This document shows, piece after piece, positions 27,221-36,184 of a DNA stretch of 64,000 bases. The DNA comes from Mesorhizobium sp. STM 4661 (lineage in GTDB: Bacteria; Pseudomonadota; Alphaproteobacteria; Rhizobiales; Rhizobiaceae): assembly GCF_000359125.1 (NCBI RefSeq), contig NZ_CAAF010000087.1, positions 40,906 to 104,905 on the forward strand. The letters are read 5' to 3'. Position 1 is the first letter of the stretch, and every line of letters begins with the position of its first letter. A program made the translations under genes and the position numbers. The notes under the pieces are model-generated. The model had not been told where the DNA came from. It worked only from the letters and a program-made list of their open reading frames with translations, and made no database searches.

Positions 27221-28027
27221 ATGAGACTCTTTTACCAAAGCTTCGGCGTCTCTCGGGGGTCCCGAGACGGCCTATATGCGCAGGCGCTCAGAAGGATCAT
27301 TCAAAAGGCTGCCGCTTCCGGCACTGAGATCACGGTGGATGGACTCAGTCCTCATCGGGCTATCGCGGACCAGTACCGCTATCTCGAGCTGTTGGACACC
27401 GTGGAAGTGACGGAGAAGGGTCTGCAGGCGGAGAAGGACGGCTACGACGCCTTTCTAGTCGGAAACATTTTCGAGCCCGGGGTGCATGAACTCCGTGAGC
27501 TTCTGAATATTCCGGTCCTCGGCCTGCGTGAGTCATCTATCCATGTGGCTTGCCTCATGGGGGCGTCGTTTTCTCTCATCAACGTCAATCCCAAGTTCGT
27601 GCCGCGGATCATGGAAGGGGTCCGCAACCAAGGGGTCATGTCCCGATTGGCATCCGTCGAAACCATGACGGTCGAGAGACCGGGCGTGTTCGATCTCGCC
27701 CTCCGAGATGACGACGCGAGGGCGGAGGTTGTCCGTCAATTCACCGAGGCGGCCAACCGCAGCATCGAAAAGGGAGCCGAGGTCTTGATCCCGGCTGGCG
27801 GCAGTCTGATGACGGTTCTGACCGAGGCGGGCATCCACGAAGTCAATTCCACGCCCGTGCTCAACGGGCCGCTCGCACTCGTGAAGACCGCCGAGCTGGC
27901 GGTCCAAATCAAACAGCTGACGGGTGTCTTTACCAGCAAGCGCATGACGTACGCGCCCCCGACCGGGAAACTCTTGACCGACATCAGGAATGCCTACGGT
28001 CAGCATGTCTACCCAGGAGCGACCTAA
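27221..28027 (+). CDS. Asp/Glu/hydantoin racemase superfamily protein lacking the usual cysteines
   Basis: The 268-residue protein aligns in layout with Asp/Glu/hydantoin racemases: KDGYDAFLVGNIFEPGVHELRELLNIPVLGLRESS and GAEVLIPAGGSLMTVL. Where racemases carry the two catalytic cysteines (ACFGDPG and GCAG), this protein has GNIFEPG and PAGGS, so neither is present. The only cysteine is in HVACLMG, at a site not normally catalytic. CAGGAG lies 6 bases before ATG 27221. A non-racemising reaction such as decarboxylation or maleate-type isomerisation is possible. It ends the Ldh2-SDR-YciI group. Confidence 0.75.
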   Translation: MRLFYQSFGVSRGSRDGLYAQALRRIIQKAAASGTEITVDGLSPHRAIADQYRYLELLDTVEVTEKGLQAEKDGYDAFLVGNIFEPGVHELRELLNIPVLGLRESSIHVACLMGASFSLINVNPKFVPRIMEGVRNQGVMSRLASVETMTVERPGVFDLALRDDDARAEVVRQFTEAANRSIEKGAEVLIPAGGSLMTVLTEAGIHEVNSTPVLNGPLALVKTAELAVQIKQLTGVFTSKRMTYAPPTGKLLTDIRNAYGQHVYPGAT

Positions 28028-28174
28028 CTGGAGGCAACCGCGCAGCGTGTGAAATTTTGACGGACGCCGTATTCACGTGTGCATTGTGGCATCTCGCTGA
28101 TTGGCGACCAGCTAGCGGCAGTGCTTGCGATCAGGCATTTTTCGACGCGAGAGGAGAACGGGGTGGGGGAGGCA

Positions 28175-29089
28175 ATGGACGAACTCAAATTGGATAGGGC
28201 GTTCGTTCTAGTAGTCGAGAACGGCAGCTTTTCGGCCGCTGCCCGGCATCTAGGCACATCTGTGACCTCCATCGCTCGGCAGATCAATCGCCTCGAAGCG
28301 ACGCTGGGTGTCCGGCTGCTCAACCGCACGACTCGGCGGCAATCCCTCACCGAGGTCGGCCATCTATATTATCAGAGGCTAACCGAACTAATCCGCGAGA
28401 TTGACGACGTAAAACGGGAAGTCAGCGGCTACCAAAATACAGTCAAAGGGCGGCTGCGTGTGCATCTCAGGATTTCCGTTGGAAACGCAGTGATCGTTCC
28501 GGCGCTGAAGGACTTTCTTGCCGAGAACCCCGAAGTCATGATCGAGGTCACGCTGACGGACGAGCGCGCCGACCTCGTTGGGCTCGGGATAGACGTCGCG
28601 GTGTGGCTCGGCAACCTTGAGGATTCAAGTTTGATAGCGCGCCGCCTGAGCCCGAGCCGCCGGGTTCTCTGTGGCAGTCCGGGATATCTGGAAAGGAGCG
28701 GTCATCCCACCGCTCCGCAAGACCTCGTCAAACACAATTGCCTTGTCTTTCGGGCGAAGAATTACGACAACCGCTGGCGCTTCACCAAGGACGCGACCAC
28801 AGTGGAAATACCGGTATCTGGGAACCTCCAGACGGATAGTGGCGCTGCGCTGTTCACCAGCGCAATGAGCGGTCTCGGCTTGGTCATTATGCAGGAGTCG
28901 ACCGTCAGGCAAGCCGTTAGAAAGGGCGATCTCATACCTCTCCTGACGGATCATGAAGTAAGTCCTACCGAGTTCGACACCGCCCTTTACGCGGTCTACC
29001 CGAGCAGCCGGAAAGTTTCTCCCAAGACGCGCGCGTTCTTGGACTTCCTGGTAGCCTTGTTCCGTCATCACGACGAGCGTCCCGCCTGA
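28175..29089 (+). CDS. LysR family transcriptional regulator (DmlR/AaeR-like)
   Basis: The 304-residue LysR protein has ENGSFSAAARHLGTSVTSIARQINRLE as its DNA-binding helix-turn-helix (here split near residues 14-40) and the LLNRTTRRQSLTEVG signature of the DmlR/CrgA group. It is clearly different from the three paralogues at 7571, 15632 and 47207. GGGGGAGG precedes the ATG. It is convergent with the amidohydrolase operon, overlapping its end by 22 bases, so it may control either the preceding Ldh2-racemase group or the monooxygenase operon. Confidence 0.85.
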   Translation: MDELKLDRAFVLVVENGSFSAAARHLGTSVTSIARQINRLEATLGVRLLNRTTRRQSLTEVGHLYYQRLTELIREIDDVKREVSGYQNTVKGRLRVHLRISVGNAVIVPALKDFLAENPEVMIEVTLTDERADLVGLGIDVAVWLGNLEDSSLIARRLSPSRRVLCGSPGYLERSGHPTAPQDLVKHNCLVFRAKNYDNRWRFTKDATTVEIPVSGNLQTDSGAALFTSAMSGLGLVIMQESTVRQAVRKGDLIPLLTDHEVSPTEFDTALYAVYPSSRKVSPKTRAFLDFLVALFRHHDERPA

Positions 29090-30126
29090 GCGATGTCGCC
29101 GGAACCGGACATTTCCAGCCCGTAGAATCTCGCGGCGGTCCGCCAGAAGAGATCGTCCCGTTCTGTCTCTGTCGCTCCTGCCGCCAGCCGTTTCATCGCG
29201 TTCCAACCGGTGCCATAGGTGTGGCTCTTCCGGTCGGCGGGATAGTTGCTCTCGAACATGCATCGCGAGGTTCCGAAAATCTCAATGCACGTCTCCATCC
29301 ATGGTCGCCAAGCCGTGCAAAGTTCAGCCGAGTCAGGCCGTCTTCCACATTCCGAATGGGTGAGACCTGAAATTGGCATTCCGAGACCACCAAGCTTGAT
29401 CGCGACGTTGTCGCAAGCCGCCAGTTCGCGCAACGCCATGGACCACTCGGCAAAGACCTGCGCATGACGGCCCGAATAGCCTCTGGTGCCCAAGATGCCT
29501 CCACAGTGATCGACGACGATCGGAATATGCGGAAAGGACCTTGCCAACGCCGTCAGGCCGTAAATTTGATGGTAGTAAAGCCAGGCGTCGAACCGGAGGC
29601 CGTACTTCGAGAGCTTGGCGAATCCGGCCCGGAAACGGGCGTCCTCAAGCATGTCGGGAGTCGACGGATAGGCGCCGTTGAGCATTTCCTGGTCGGCATC
29701 CCAGGCGGCGATGTGTCGAACACCGCGCAGATTTCCCCGATGAGGGCCGCCGGCAGCGCGGACATGCTCCCCGAGAACCTCTTCGACGCTTTCGCCCAAC
29801 ATCAGATCGGCGTGGCAGACAATTCCCGCGCAAACCTGCGTTTGGCATTCGGGATCGGCCGCGCACGCGTCCGCAACGCCTTTGGCGAACTCGGTTTCAC
29901 CGACAGGACGCATCGCTTCCGGACCCCGGTCGCGGTACATCGCGTGGGCCTGGACGAACACCGTCGCCGCCACGTTGTGTCCACTTGCGAGATCCGCTTT
30001 GAGCTCGTCGAGCAGATAGCGAAGGTTTGGTCTGTCATAGAGGTGATGGTGGGCATCGACGATCGGCAGTCCGGGATCGATCGGCTCCTCGTCCTTCAGA
30101 TGGCAGTCTGGATGCGCGCGGCTCAC
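29068..30126 (-). CDS. amidohydrolase family protein (PDC-hydrolase-like)
   Basis: The 352-residue TIM-barrel metal-dependent hydrolase has the HxH motif in PIVDAHHHLYD near residue 25, a histidine in IPIVVDHCGG, and a late aspartate region in MFESNYPADRKS. It belongs to the group with 2-pyrone-4,6-dicarboxylate hydrolase and L-rhamnono- or fuconolactone hydrolases. It would hydrolyse a lactone. It is the last gene of the minus-strand operon and overlaps its predecessor by 4 bases. Its 3' end overlaps the LysR gene. Confidence 0.83.
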   Translation of the reverse strand: MSRAHPDCHLKDEEPIDPGLPIVDAHHHLYDRPNLRYLLDELKADLASGHNVAATVFVQAHAMYRDRGPEAMRPVGETEFAKGVADACAADPECQTQVCAGIVCHADLMLGESVEEVLGEHVRAAGGPHRGNLRGVRHIAAWDADQEMLNGAYPSTPDMLEDARFRAGFAKLSKYGLRFDAWLYYHQIYGLTALARSFPHIPIVVDHCGGILGTRGYSGRHAQVFAEWSMALRELAACDNVAIKLGGLGMPISGLTHSECGRRPDSAELCTAWRPWMETCIEIFGTSRCMFESNYPADRKSHTYGTGWNAMKRLAAGATETERDDLFWRTAARFYGLEMSGSGDIAQAGRSS

Positions 30127-30719
30127 GGAGCAGGCCCTGGCGAGGGAAATTCAGGATCGTCGAGTTCCGTCGCGATCGATCCCGGGATTCCTAGCTCGAA
30201 TGCATTCAGCGTCACCGATACAAGGCAGTAATAGCCGACGATCGCCACCAGCTCGACCATTCCCCGTTCCTCCAGGCGCTGAACGCCCTGATCGTAAAGC
30301 GCGCGGAGGATCCGACCGGTCGAGACGAGGCACAACGCGATATCGTGTACGAGGCGCTCTTCGTCGCCAGTCCCCTCGGGCCGACGCCGAGCTGCCACGT
30401 CGGCGATGACGTGCGGGTTCAGCCCCGCTTCCAACGCCAGGCGCTTGTGTGCCGTCCATTCATGATGGGACGTCCAATGCCTGGCGCAAACAAGGATCGC
30501 GAGTTCCGACAGACGCGGATGAAGTGTGGTGTCGTACCTGAGAAGCTCGCCGAGCCGCTGTGCCCTGCGCGCGAGTTCCGGATTTCTGAGCCAGGCGATC
30601 ATCGGGGCGGGCACGCGTCCCCGTTTCCCGGCGATTGCTTCCGCGCTGACTTCGGACTGCGCGGCGGTCATCTCGTCATCCGACAATGCTTCGAGGCGAG
30701 GCATGAGGACTCCTGTCAT
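30123..30719 (-). CDS. carboxymuconolactone decarboxylase family protein
   Basis: The 198-residue all-helical protein resembles CMD/AhpD-like proteins: RLGELLRYDTTLHPRLSELAILVCARHWTSHHEWTAHKRLALEAGL, with a final EWxxH-type helix. Such proteins decarboxylate muconolactones or act as peroxidase-like partners. A single cysteine (LAILVCARH) is present rather than the CxxC of AhpD, so peroxidase action is unlikely. It follows the BKACE-type gene by 5 bases and overlaps the amidohydrolase start. Confidence 0.8.
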   Translation of the reverse strand: MTGVLMPRLEALSDDEMTAAQSEVSAEAIAGKRGRVPAPMIAWLRNPELARRAQRLGELLRYDTTLHPRLSELAILVCARHWTSHHEWTAHKRLALEAGLNPHVIADVAARRRPEGTGDEERLVHDIALCLVSTGRILRALYDQGVQRLEERGMVELVAIVGYYCLVSVTLNAFELGIPGSIATELDDPEFPSPGPAP

Positions 30720-30724
30720 TTAGC

Positions 30725-31597
30725 TCAACCGAGCCGCAATATGTCCCGGGCCTGCGAAGCCGTGGCCACCTCCGCCCCCAGGTCCTCAATGATCCTCGCC
30801 GCGCGTTCGACCAAGGGCCTATTTCCGTGGGACAGCTCGCCACGGGAAAGAAAAAGGTTGTCTTCGAGCCCGACGCGTACATGCCCTCCGAGGATGACTG
30901 ACTGGGCGACCATGTGGAACTCCTTCGCGCCGATGCCAAACGCGCTCCAGTTGCTTCCGGCCGGGACCATCTGCTTCATCGACAACATTGCCTCCGTGGT
31001 CGCGGGAGCCCCCCACGGAATGCCCAGGCAAAGCTGGTACATGGCAGGTTCGGCGAATATTCCCTGATTGAAAAGGTGCTCGGCGAGCGCGCAATGGCCC
31101 AGATCGAAGACCTCGAGTTCGGGTTTGACGTTGGCTGCACGGACGGCTCGCGCGATACGCTCGATGTGTGCGGGGACGTTGACGAACGCGTGCGCGCCGA
31201 AGTTCATTGTTGCAACGTCCAGACTGCAGATTTCCGGTTGCAGCTCGAGCACATGCTCCATACGCTCCTCGGGTGAGGCTAGACCCGAAACCGCGTTCCG
31301 GTTCGGATCGTCTTCGGCGGGTGTGAAACGTGCCCCGACACCCGTCGTCAAGTTGATCACGACATCGGCGCCGGATTGCCGGATGCGTCCAACGACGTCC
31401 CGGTAGAGGTGGATGTCGCGACTGGGTTTGCCCGTTTCGGGATCGCGAACGTGTATGTGCACTATGGCAGCGCCCGCTTCATGCGCCCTGAGAGCATCGT
31501 TGGCGATCTGTTCGGGCGTGATGGGCACATAGGGGCTTGCCGCGGTGGTGTCACCCGAACCGGTAACAGCGCAAGTGATAATAACTGGTCGGCTCAT
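30725..31597 (-). CDS. BKACE (3-keto-5-aminohexanoate cleavage) family enzyme
   Basis: The 290-residue protein is a DUF849/BKACE enzyme, which cleaves beta-keto acids with acetyl-CoA and zinc. The zinc-site strand AAIVHIHVRDPETGKPS is plain near residue 40, with RDIHLYRDVVGRIRQSG and the final zinc-glutamate region LGGHVRVGLEDNLFL. I placed the start at 31597 because GGAGG lies 5 bases upstream; 46 extra upstream residues are non-homologous. It stands between the SDR and the CMD-like gene in the monooxygenase operon. Confidence 0.85.
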   Translation of the reverse strand: MSRPVIITCAVTGSGDTTAASPYVPITPEQIANDALRAHEAGAAIVHIHVRDPETGKPSRDIHLYRDVVGRIRQSGADVVINLTTGVGARFTPAEDDPNRNAVSGLASPEERMEHVLELQPEICSLDVATMNFGAHAFVNVPAHIERIARAVRAANVKPELEVFDLGHCALAEHLFNQGIFAEPAMYQLCLGIPWGAPATTEAMLSMKQMVPAGSNWSAFGIGAKEFHMVAQSVILGGHVRVGLEDNLFLSRGELSHGNRPLVERAARIIEDLGAEVATASQARDILRLG

Positions 31598-31626
31598 TTT
31601 TCCTCCGAACATGTATTTGCCGTAAA

Positions 31627-32457
31627 TTATGCCGGGCGTGCCGCGGTCAGTCCGCCGTCCACGACCAGTTGTGTGGCGGTGATGTAACGAGCCTCGTCGC
31701 TTGCGAGAAACAGCACCGCGTTCGCCACGTCCCACGCGTCTCCCATGCGCCCCATGGGCACGCTCGCGTTCCTCTCCGCGATGAGCTTGACGACGTCGTC
31801 CTTGCCAAGCTGGCGAGCCAACCTGTTCTCGACGAGCGGTGTGTGCATGGAACCGGGAACCACCGTGTTCACCCTTATGCCCTTCTTGGCGAACGCTATG
31901 GCTGTAGAGCGCGAAAAGGCTTCGACCGCTGCCTTGGATGCCGCGTAGGCGACGCTCACGCGACCGCCCATCTGGAAGGTCATCGACCCTACGCTACCGA
32001 TATTGATGATTACGCCGCCGCTCCCGCCTTCTTCGAACTGGCGGAGCATCACGGGAAGAACATGCTTGCAATTCAGAAAAACGCTGTCGAGGTTGATTGA
32101 GATTTGCGTCTGCCATTCCTCTTCGCTCATCGAAATTGGGTCGCCCGGGGCGCTGCCACCCACGTTGTTGACCAGAATGTCGATACGGCCGAATTCGCTG
32201 ATGCACCGCGCCACCGCGGCCTCGACGCTCTTGCTGCTGGTGGCGTCGCATTGGCAGGACGACCATCGCCCGCCGAGGTTTTCCCGACCCATCGCTGATC
32301 CGGTCTCGGTCAGCGCTTCGCGGTTTATGTCGGTGCCGAACACCCTGGCACCCTGACGCGCCATAAGCACGGCCGCCGCCTTTCCGTTGCCCCAGCCTTC
32401 GCCGACCGATCCGGCACCCGTTACAAAGGCTGTCTTGCCGGACAAATCGAGTGGCAT
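31627..32457 (-). CDS. SDR family oxidoreductase with an extended glycine motif
   Basis: The 276-residue SDR has an expanded cofactor loop TGAGSVGEGWGNGKAAAV, then VNNVGG and the catalytic YAASK near residue 170, with VVDGG at the end. The loop is longer than the usual TGxxxGIG. Its ATG overlaps the stop of the monooxygenase (TGATG), so translation is coupled. It would oxidise an alcohol or ketol made by the monooxygenase pathway, or reduce its ketone; direction is unknown. Confidence 0.82.
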   Translation of the reverse strand: MPLDLSGKTAFVTGAGSVGEGWGNGKAAAVLMARQGARVFGTDINREALTETGSAMGRENLGGRWSSCQCDATSSKSVEAAVARCISEFGRIDILVNNVGGSAPGDPISMSEEEWQTQISINLDSVFLNCKHVLPVMLRQFEEGGSGGVIINIGSVGSMTFQMGGRVSVAYAASKAAVEAFSRSTAIAFAKKGIRVNTVVPGSMHTPLVENRLARQLGKDDVVKLIAERNASVPMGRMGDAWDVANAVLFLASDEARYITATQLVVDGGLTAARPA

Positions 32458-34214
32458 CAGCTCAACAACCCCATTTCGCGTGCCTTGATCTGGAGGGCAA
32501 TGTATTTGGAGTAGATGCGCGCGTGCGCGAAACCGCCTCCGGTAAACCAAAGGCCCCGCTGGGGCGTCGGCCGGAACATGTTGGCGAGTTCCCCATCGGG
32601 CGCGATACCCCAGATCGGCCCGATCTTGTCCGCCGTTTCTGAACCCAAAAGCTCGCGGATCAGGTCCTGCTGACTCTGGTAACCGGTGGCCATCACTACC
32701 AGATCGGCTTTAGCGACCTGTCCGTTGGCAAGTTTCACGCCCTCCTCGACGAACTCATCGATCTCTTCCCACTGCATGAGGCCGACTTCGCCATTGATGA
32801 TCAGCTCCGAGCATCCGCAGTCGAGATAATAGCCACCGTGACGGCGACGGAACTTCATCTGGTGCCCAGTTTCGTCGTCGCCGAAATCCAGCTTGAACCC
32901 CCTTGCCTTCAACCCGGCGAGAAGTTCGCGGTCGATTTCCTTGATCTTCGTGACGGCTGCCTTGTAGCTGCGGATGAGCAGCGGATACGTACTGGTCGCC
33001 GCAATCAGGTCGCAGTCTTCGACTGGCAAGCCTTCGCTATAATAGACGGAATGCACCAGCCCGGCGGCGGCCACGCTTGTGACAGTCGTACCCCCTCGTT
33101 GCACCAGCGTCACTTGCGCGCCGTGGCCATGGAGATCCTGTGCCACGTCATGACCGCTCGTGCCCGCGCCGAGAACAAGCACACGTTTTCCGCCCCAATC
33201 CTCGCCGCTCGTGAAATCATGCGTATGCATGACCTCGCCCTTGAACGAGTCCAGACCCGCGACCTTCGGCTTCAGCGGGCGGCCCGCCACGCCGTTGGCA
33301 AAGACGATATGCTTCGGCCTCAGAACCCGTTCCGATCCGTCCGCCCTCCGCACCTTGGCGTTCCAGTGGCCAGCCTTGTCGTCGAAAGATCCTCCGACGA
33401 AGGTCGTTTCCGTCCAGACGTTGCACTCCATGGCCCAGGCGTAGTTTTCCAGCCAATTGGCGATCATGTCCTTGGGCAGGTATTTGGGCCAGCTTGGCGG
33501 CCAAGGCAAATAGGGCAGGTGGTTGAGCTTCACTTGGTTGTGGAGCGCCAGCGAATGATAGCGCCTGCGCCAGACGTCGCCGACGCGCGGCATCTTGTCC
33601 ACGATCAGGGTATCCACACCCAGCAGTCTCAACCGGGCGGCTATGCTCAACCCGCCCTGGCCCGCGCCGATGATCAGCACGGCAGGCTCGCGGTCTGTGA
33701 AGGCTTGCTCCTTCGCACGCAGGTCGCTCCAGTTGTCGCCGCCAAAGTTTCTCGAATAAGCAGAACCGCTTGGCCTTTGATCGTTTATCGGTTCCTCATG
33801 ACCTTTGAATTCCTCAAGCGATGTCATTAATGCCCATGCCGTATCCGGCGCGTCGGCGACCAACCGGAGAAACCCGTAGCCGCGACCGACGTTCGTCTCG
33901 AACGTGAAGATCGCTTCGATCGATTCCACGCCGATACGGGTTACGCGGCGGGGCGGGGTGCGGTCTTCCGCCAGCTTGAAATTTCTCGCACGCACATCCG
34001 GCTGCGCCTTAAGAAGGCCATCGATGATCGGCTGCCTCGATTGGTGAGGCGTGATGTCCCAGCTGAAAGCCAACAGATCGCGCCAATGGCAATCGTCTGC
34101 GAGATGCCGGCCAAGTGCATTGGCGTCTCCGGCTCCGAGCGCGGCTTCGAATGACGTCAGCCATCGCGCGGCGAAATCAGCCTCGTTGGCTGCCATACTG
34201 CTGGCAATATTCAT
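32457..34214 (-). CDS. FAD-dependent monooxygenase with N-terminal NTF2-like domain
   Basis: The 585-residue protein has a flavin monooxygenase core. The FAD motif is IIGAGQGGLSIAARL, the FMO/Baeyer-Villiger fingerprint is FKGEVMHTHDF (FxGxxxHxxxF), and the NADPH motif is VLGAGTSGHDVAQ. Residues 1-150 look like an NTF2/SnoaL-type domain (ARWLTSFEAALGAGDANALG, then DDCHWRDLLAFSW) placed before it. ATG 34214 is supported by GGAGA and removes 27 unmatched residues from the longer frame. It is the first gene of a five-gene minus-strand operon and probably turns a cyclic or aliphatic ketone into an ester or lactone. Confidence 0.85.
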   Translation of the reverse strand: MNIASSMAANEADFAARWLTSFEAALGAGDANALGRHLADDCHWRDLLAFSWDITPHQSRQPIIDGLLKAQPDVRARNFKLAEDRTPPRRVTRIGVESIEAIFTFETNVGRGYGFLRLVADAPDTAWALMTSLEEFKGHEEPINDQRPSGSAYSRNFGGDNWSDLRAKEQAFTDREPAVLIIGAGQGGLSIAARLRLLGVDTLIVDKMPRVGDVWRRRYHSLALHNQVKLNHLPYLPWPPSWPKYLPKDMIANWLENYAWAMECNVWTETTFVGGSFDDKAGHWNAKVRRADGSERVLRPKHIVFANGVAGRPLKPKVAGLDSFKGEVMHTHDFTSGEDWGGKRVLVLGAGTSGHDVAQDLHGHGAQVTLVQRGGTTVTSVAAAGLVHSVYYSEGLPVEDCDLIAATSTYPLLIRSYKAAVTKIKEIDRELLAGLKARGFKLDFGDDETGHQMKFRRRHGGYYLDCGCSELIINGEVGLMQWEEIDEFVEEGVKLANGQVAKADLVVMATGYQSQQDLIRELLGSETADKIGPIWGIAPDGELANMFRPTPQRGLWFTGGGFAHARIYSKYIALQIKAREMGLLS

Positions 34215-34897
34215 GGCAACGTCTCCAATCCACCAGGCTGGATCCCAGATCATTCGCGGGTCGGCCCAAGCGTTCGCGCCGCTAGAGCGAAACACGTCCG
34301 CGCGATTTCTAAGAAATAGCGGATACCGGTACGATCAAACATGGTGCCGAACGGCAAACATCTTGGCCTCCGGTGCAAATGTGAACGAGCTCTCAACTCG
34401 CCGGCCGCTTTGAAGCGAGCGACTTGCGCGCAAGGCCCCCGCAATGGTGGCTGGCTTTGGGTGAAGTGTAGCGCCGAGCAAAATCAACCGGTTAGAGTGT
34501 CTAAAATCCAGTAATTGGATTGGGGTTTCCAGGACACTAGCGGCTTCGCTGGGATGCGTCAGTTGTCCCCTTGAAGCTCGACAGTGACGAGGCCGCTCGC
34601 GGGTGCGCCACCGGGGAGTGCTGTCGCGAGTAAGCTTCGTCGAGTGCTCATCGGTGCCTTCCGGCTGGACTCACCGGTGTCGTCATGAACCTGCACGCGA
34701 TCATGGAGAAGCACCTGGCGCCGATGTCCTGGGCCTAAACGACCGGCTTGGCTGCCAGGCGGGTGGTGGAGTGCACGGCCACGTCTATTTCTTGGCACCC
34801 CATGGCGAAGTCACCATCAAACCGAATGAATAGCGAAGCTCATGGCCCAATCTGCACCGACCGCGCCATCCGGCAAGTCCGAGTGGAAAGACGGGGT
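34215..34897. other. gap with two palindromes, upstream of the monooxygenase operon
   Basis: No gene is recognised. ATTTCT-A-AGAAAT at 34305-34317, about 90 bases before the monooxygenase start, is a perfect 13-bp palindrome and a possible operator. A looser inverted repeat runs 34496-34538, with AGTGTC/GACACT outside and ATCCA/TGGAT inside its left half. From about 34560 to 34890 the sequence resembles decayed coding DNA, but I cannot name it. Confidence 0.35.
34305..34317. promoter_or_regulatory. 13-bp palindrome in the monooxygenase promoter region
   Basis: ATTTCT-A-AGAAAT is symmetrical and stands about 90 bases before the FAD monooxygenase start. Which regulator would bind is not shown; the LysR at 28175 is a candidate because its target is otherwise unclear. 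Confidence 0.35.
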
Positions 34898-35920
34898 TCA
34901 GTCGAAGACGAAAACGCCCTTGCCAATTTTTCTCTGCTCGAAAAGGGCATAAGCCTCCGCGGCGTCTTCGAGCTTAAATTCGTGCGTGAACAGGGAATCG
35001 ACGTCTATGCCTCGTTCGCTGACGAACTGAGCGCATTCTTCCTGCTGGTTCTTGCTGAAGGTCAGCGAACCCACGAGCGTCTTCTGCTTCGTGATGACCT
35101 CATTGCAATCGAACTGTATGGTTCCGTGAACGCCGACAAGGCAAGTGATACCCCATTGGCAGATGCAGTTGACCGCCTGCTCACGCGCGACCGGGTTCGA
35201 ACTGCATTCGACCGCCTTGTCGGCGCCCAAACCGCGGGTGAGGTCCTTGATGGCCTGGACGGGATCGTCTTTCAACGGGTTGACGAGGAAATCAGCACCG
35301 AATCTCTTGGCCATTGCGAGGCGTTCCTCGCCTACGTCGAGCGCAATGACCCGCGCGCCAAAGGCCTTGGCGAGTATGGTGCAGCTCAACCCGACTGGGC
35401 CTTGACCGAAAACGGCGATGGTTTCTTCGGCAAGCAGGTTGATCCGCTTCAGAGCACCATAAGCAGTCCCGCTTCCGCAGCCGATGGCCGCACCTGCCTT
35501 AAACGACAGCACGTCGGGTAGCTTGATTACCGTGTGAACGGGGGCTTTCATGAAATCCGCATGGCTACCGTGGCCATTTCCACCGAAAGCAATCCGTCCC
35601 TTGTCGCAGTTCTGGGTCCAGCCCGAACGGCAATTGGAGCAAGTGCGGCAGCCGTCATAATGATGGATCATCACCCTGTCGCCGACTTTCGCTTCATGAG
35701 GTCTCACAGCCGAACCCACCATCTCGACGACGCCGCATGGCTCATGCCCTTCGATGACGATCTGGTCTTCGGTTCGCTTGGGCTCATAGAGGTGGTTCAA
35801 GTCACTCCCGCACATGCCCGAGGCCTTCACCCGGATAACGACCTCGTCCGGCCCTGGAACAGGGTCGGGGAATTTCCGAAGTTCCATTGCGCCTTCGCCG
35901 AGGAAAACAACCCCTCTCAT
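34898..35920 (-). CDS. zinc-dependent alcohol dehydrogenase family protein
   Basis: The 340-residue MDR protein has SGMCGSDLNHLY and GHEPCGVVE for the catalytic zinc, and the four-cysteine-type structural lobe CRTCSNCRSGWTQNC. The nucleotide site is VFGQGPVGLSCTILAKAFGARVIALD, where Asp suggests NAD(H). ATG 35920 lies about 8 bases after GGAGA; ATGs at 35926 and 35938 are alternatives. It diverges from the ABC sugar operon at 36586 across a region with two LysR-box-like sites. A sugar or polyol dehydrogenase is likely. Confidence 0.85.
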   Translation of the reverse strand: MRGVVFLGEGAMELRKFPDPVPGPDEVVIRVKASGMCGSDLNHLYEPKRTEDQIVIEGHEPCGVVEMVGSAVRPHEAKVGDRVMIHHYDGCRTCSNCRSGWTQNCDKGRIAFGGNGHGSHADFMKAPVHTVIKLPDVLSFKAGAAIGCGSGTAYGALKRINLLAEETIAVFGQGPVGLSCTILAKAFGARVIALDVGEERLAMAKRFGADFLVNPLKDDPVQAIKDLTRGLGADKAVECSSNPVAREQAVNCICQWGITCLVGVHGTIQFDCNEVITKQKTLVGSLTFSKNQQEECAQFVSERGIDVDSLFTHEFKLEDAAEAYALFEQRKIGKGVFVFD

Positions 35921-36048
35921 CGCCATGATCTCCAACATCGCTCAGGTACGCCGACCCTCAAGTGATCGGGCTGTTACCAAGCTGGGTCGCAAATCCGAAC
36001 TCTTGAGACAACCGTTTTCGCCCCGTTCGCCGCATTTGCGGAGCTATT

Positions 36049-36067
36049 ATATAACTTAATGTTATAT
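36049..36067. promoter_or_regulatory. LysR-box-like inverted repeat (site 6), best copy
   Basis: ATATAAC-N5-GTTATAT is a perfect 7-bp inverted repeat with the same 5-base spacer as the other sites. It is the most symmetrical copy, 131 bases before the alcohol dehydrogenase start, and would also serve the importer that diverges from it. Confidence 0.6.
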
Positions 36068-36169
36068 GTAGCTTTGCAATGCTAGGGCTTGTTGGCCGGG
36101 GACAACTGATATCGCCTGTAAAGAGGCTTTCCAGTGTCGACAGCCGCGACCCTTGTCCGGTTCCACGAC

Positions 36170-36184
36170 ATAATCTGGTGTTAT
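36170..36184. promoter_or_regulatory. LysR-box-like inverted repeat (site 7)
   Basis: ATAAT-N5-GTTAT has one mismatch between arms and the same 15-base layout. It is the second copy in the gap before the ABC sugar operon, so one regulator dimer could contact two sites. Confidence 0.45.

Noticed and set aside
34560..34890. Possible small gene before the second alcohol dehydrogenase
   Set aside because: Open frames are short and start-stop positions do not agree with a ribosome site or any family; it reads as decayed sequence.
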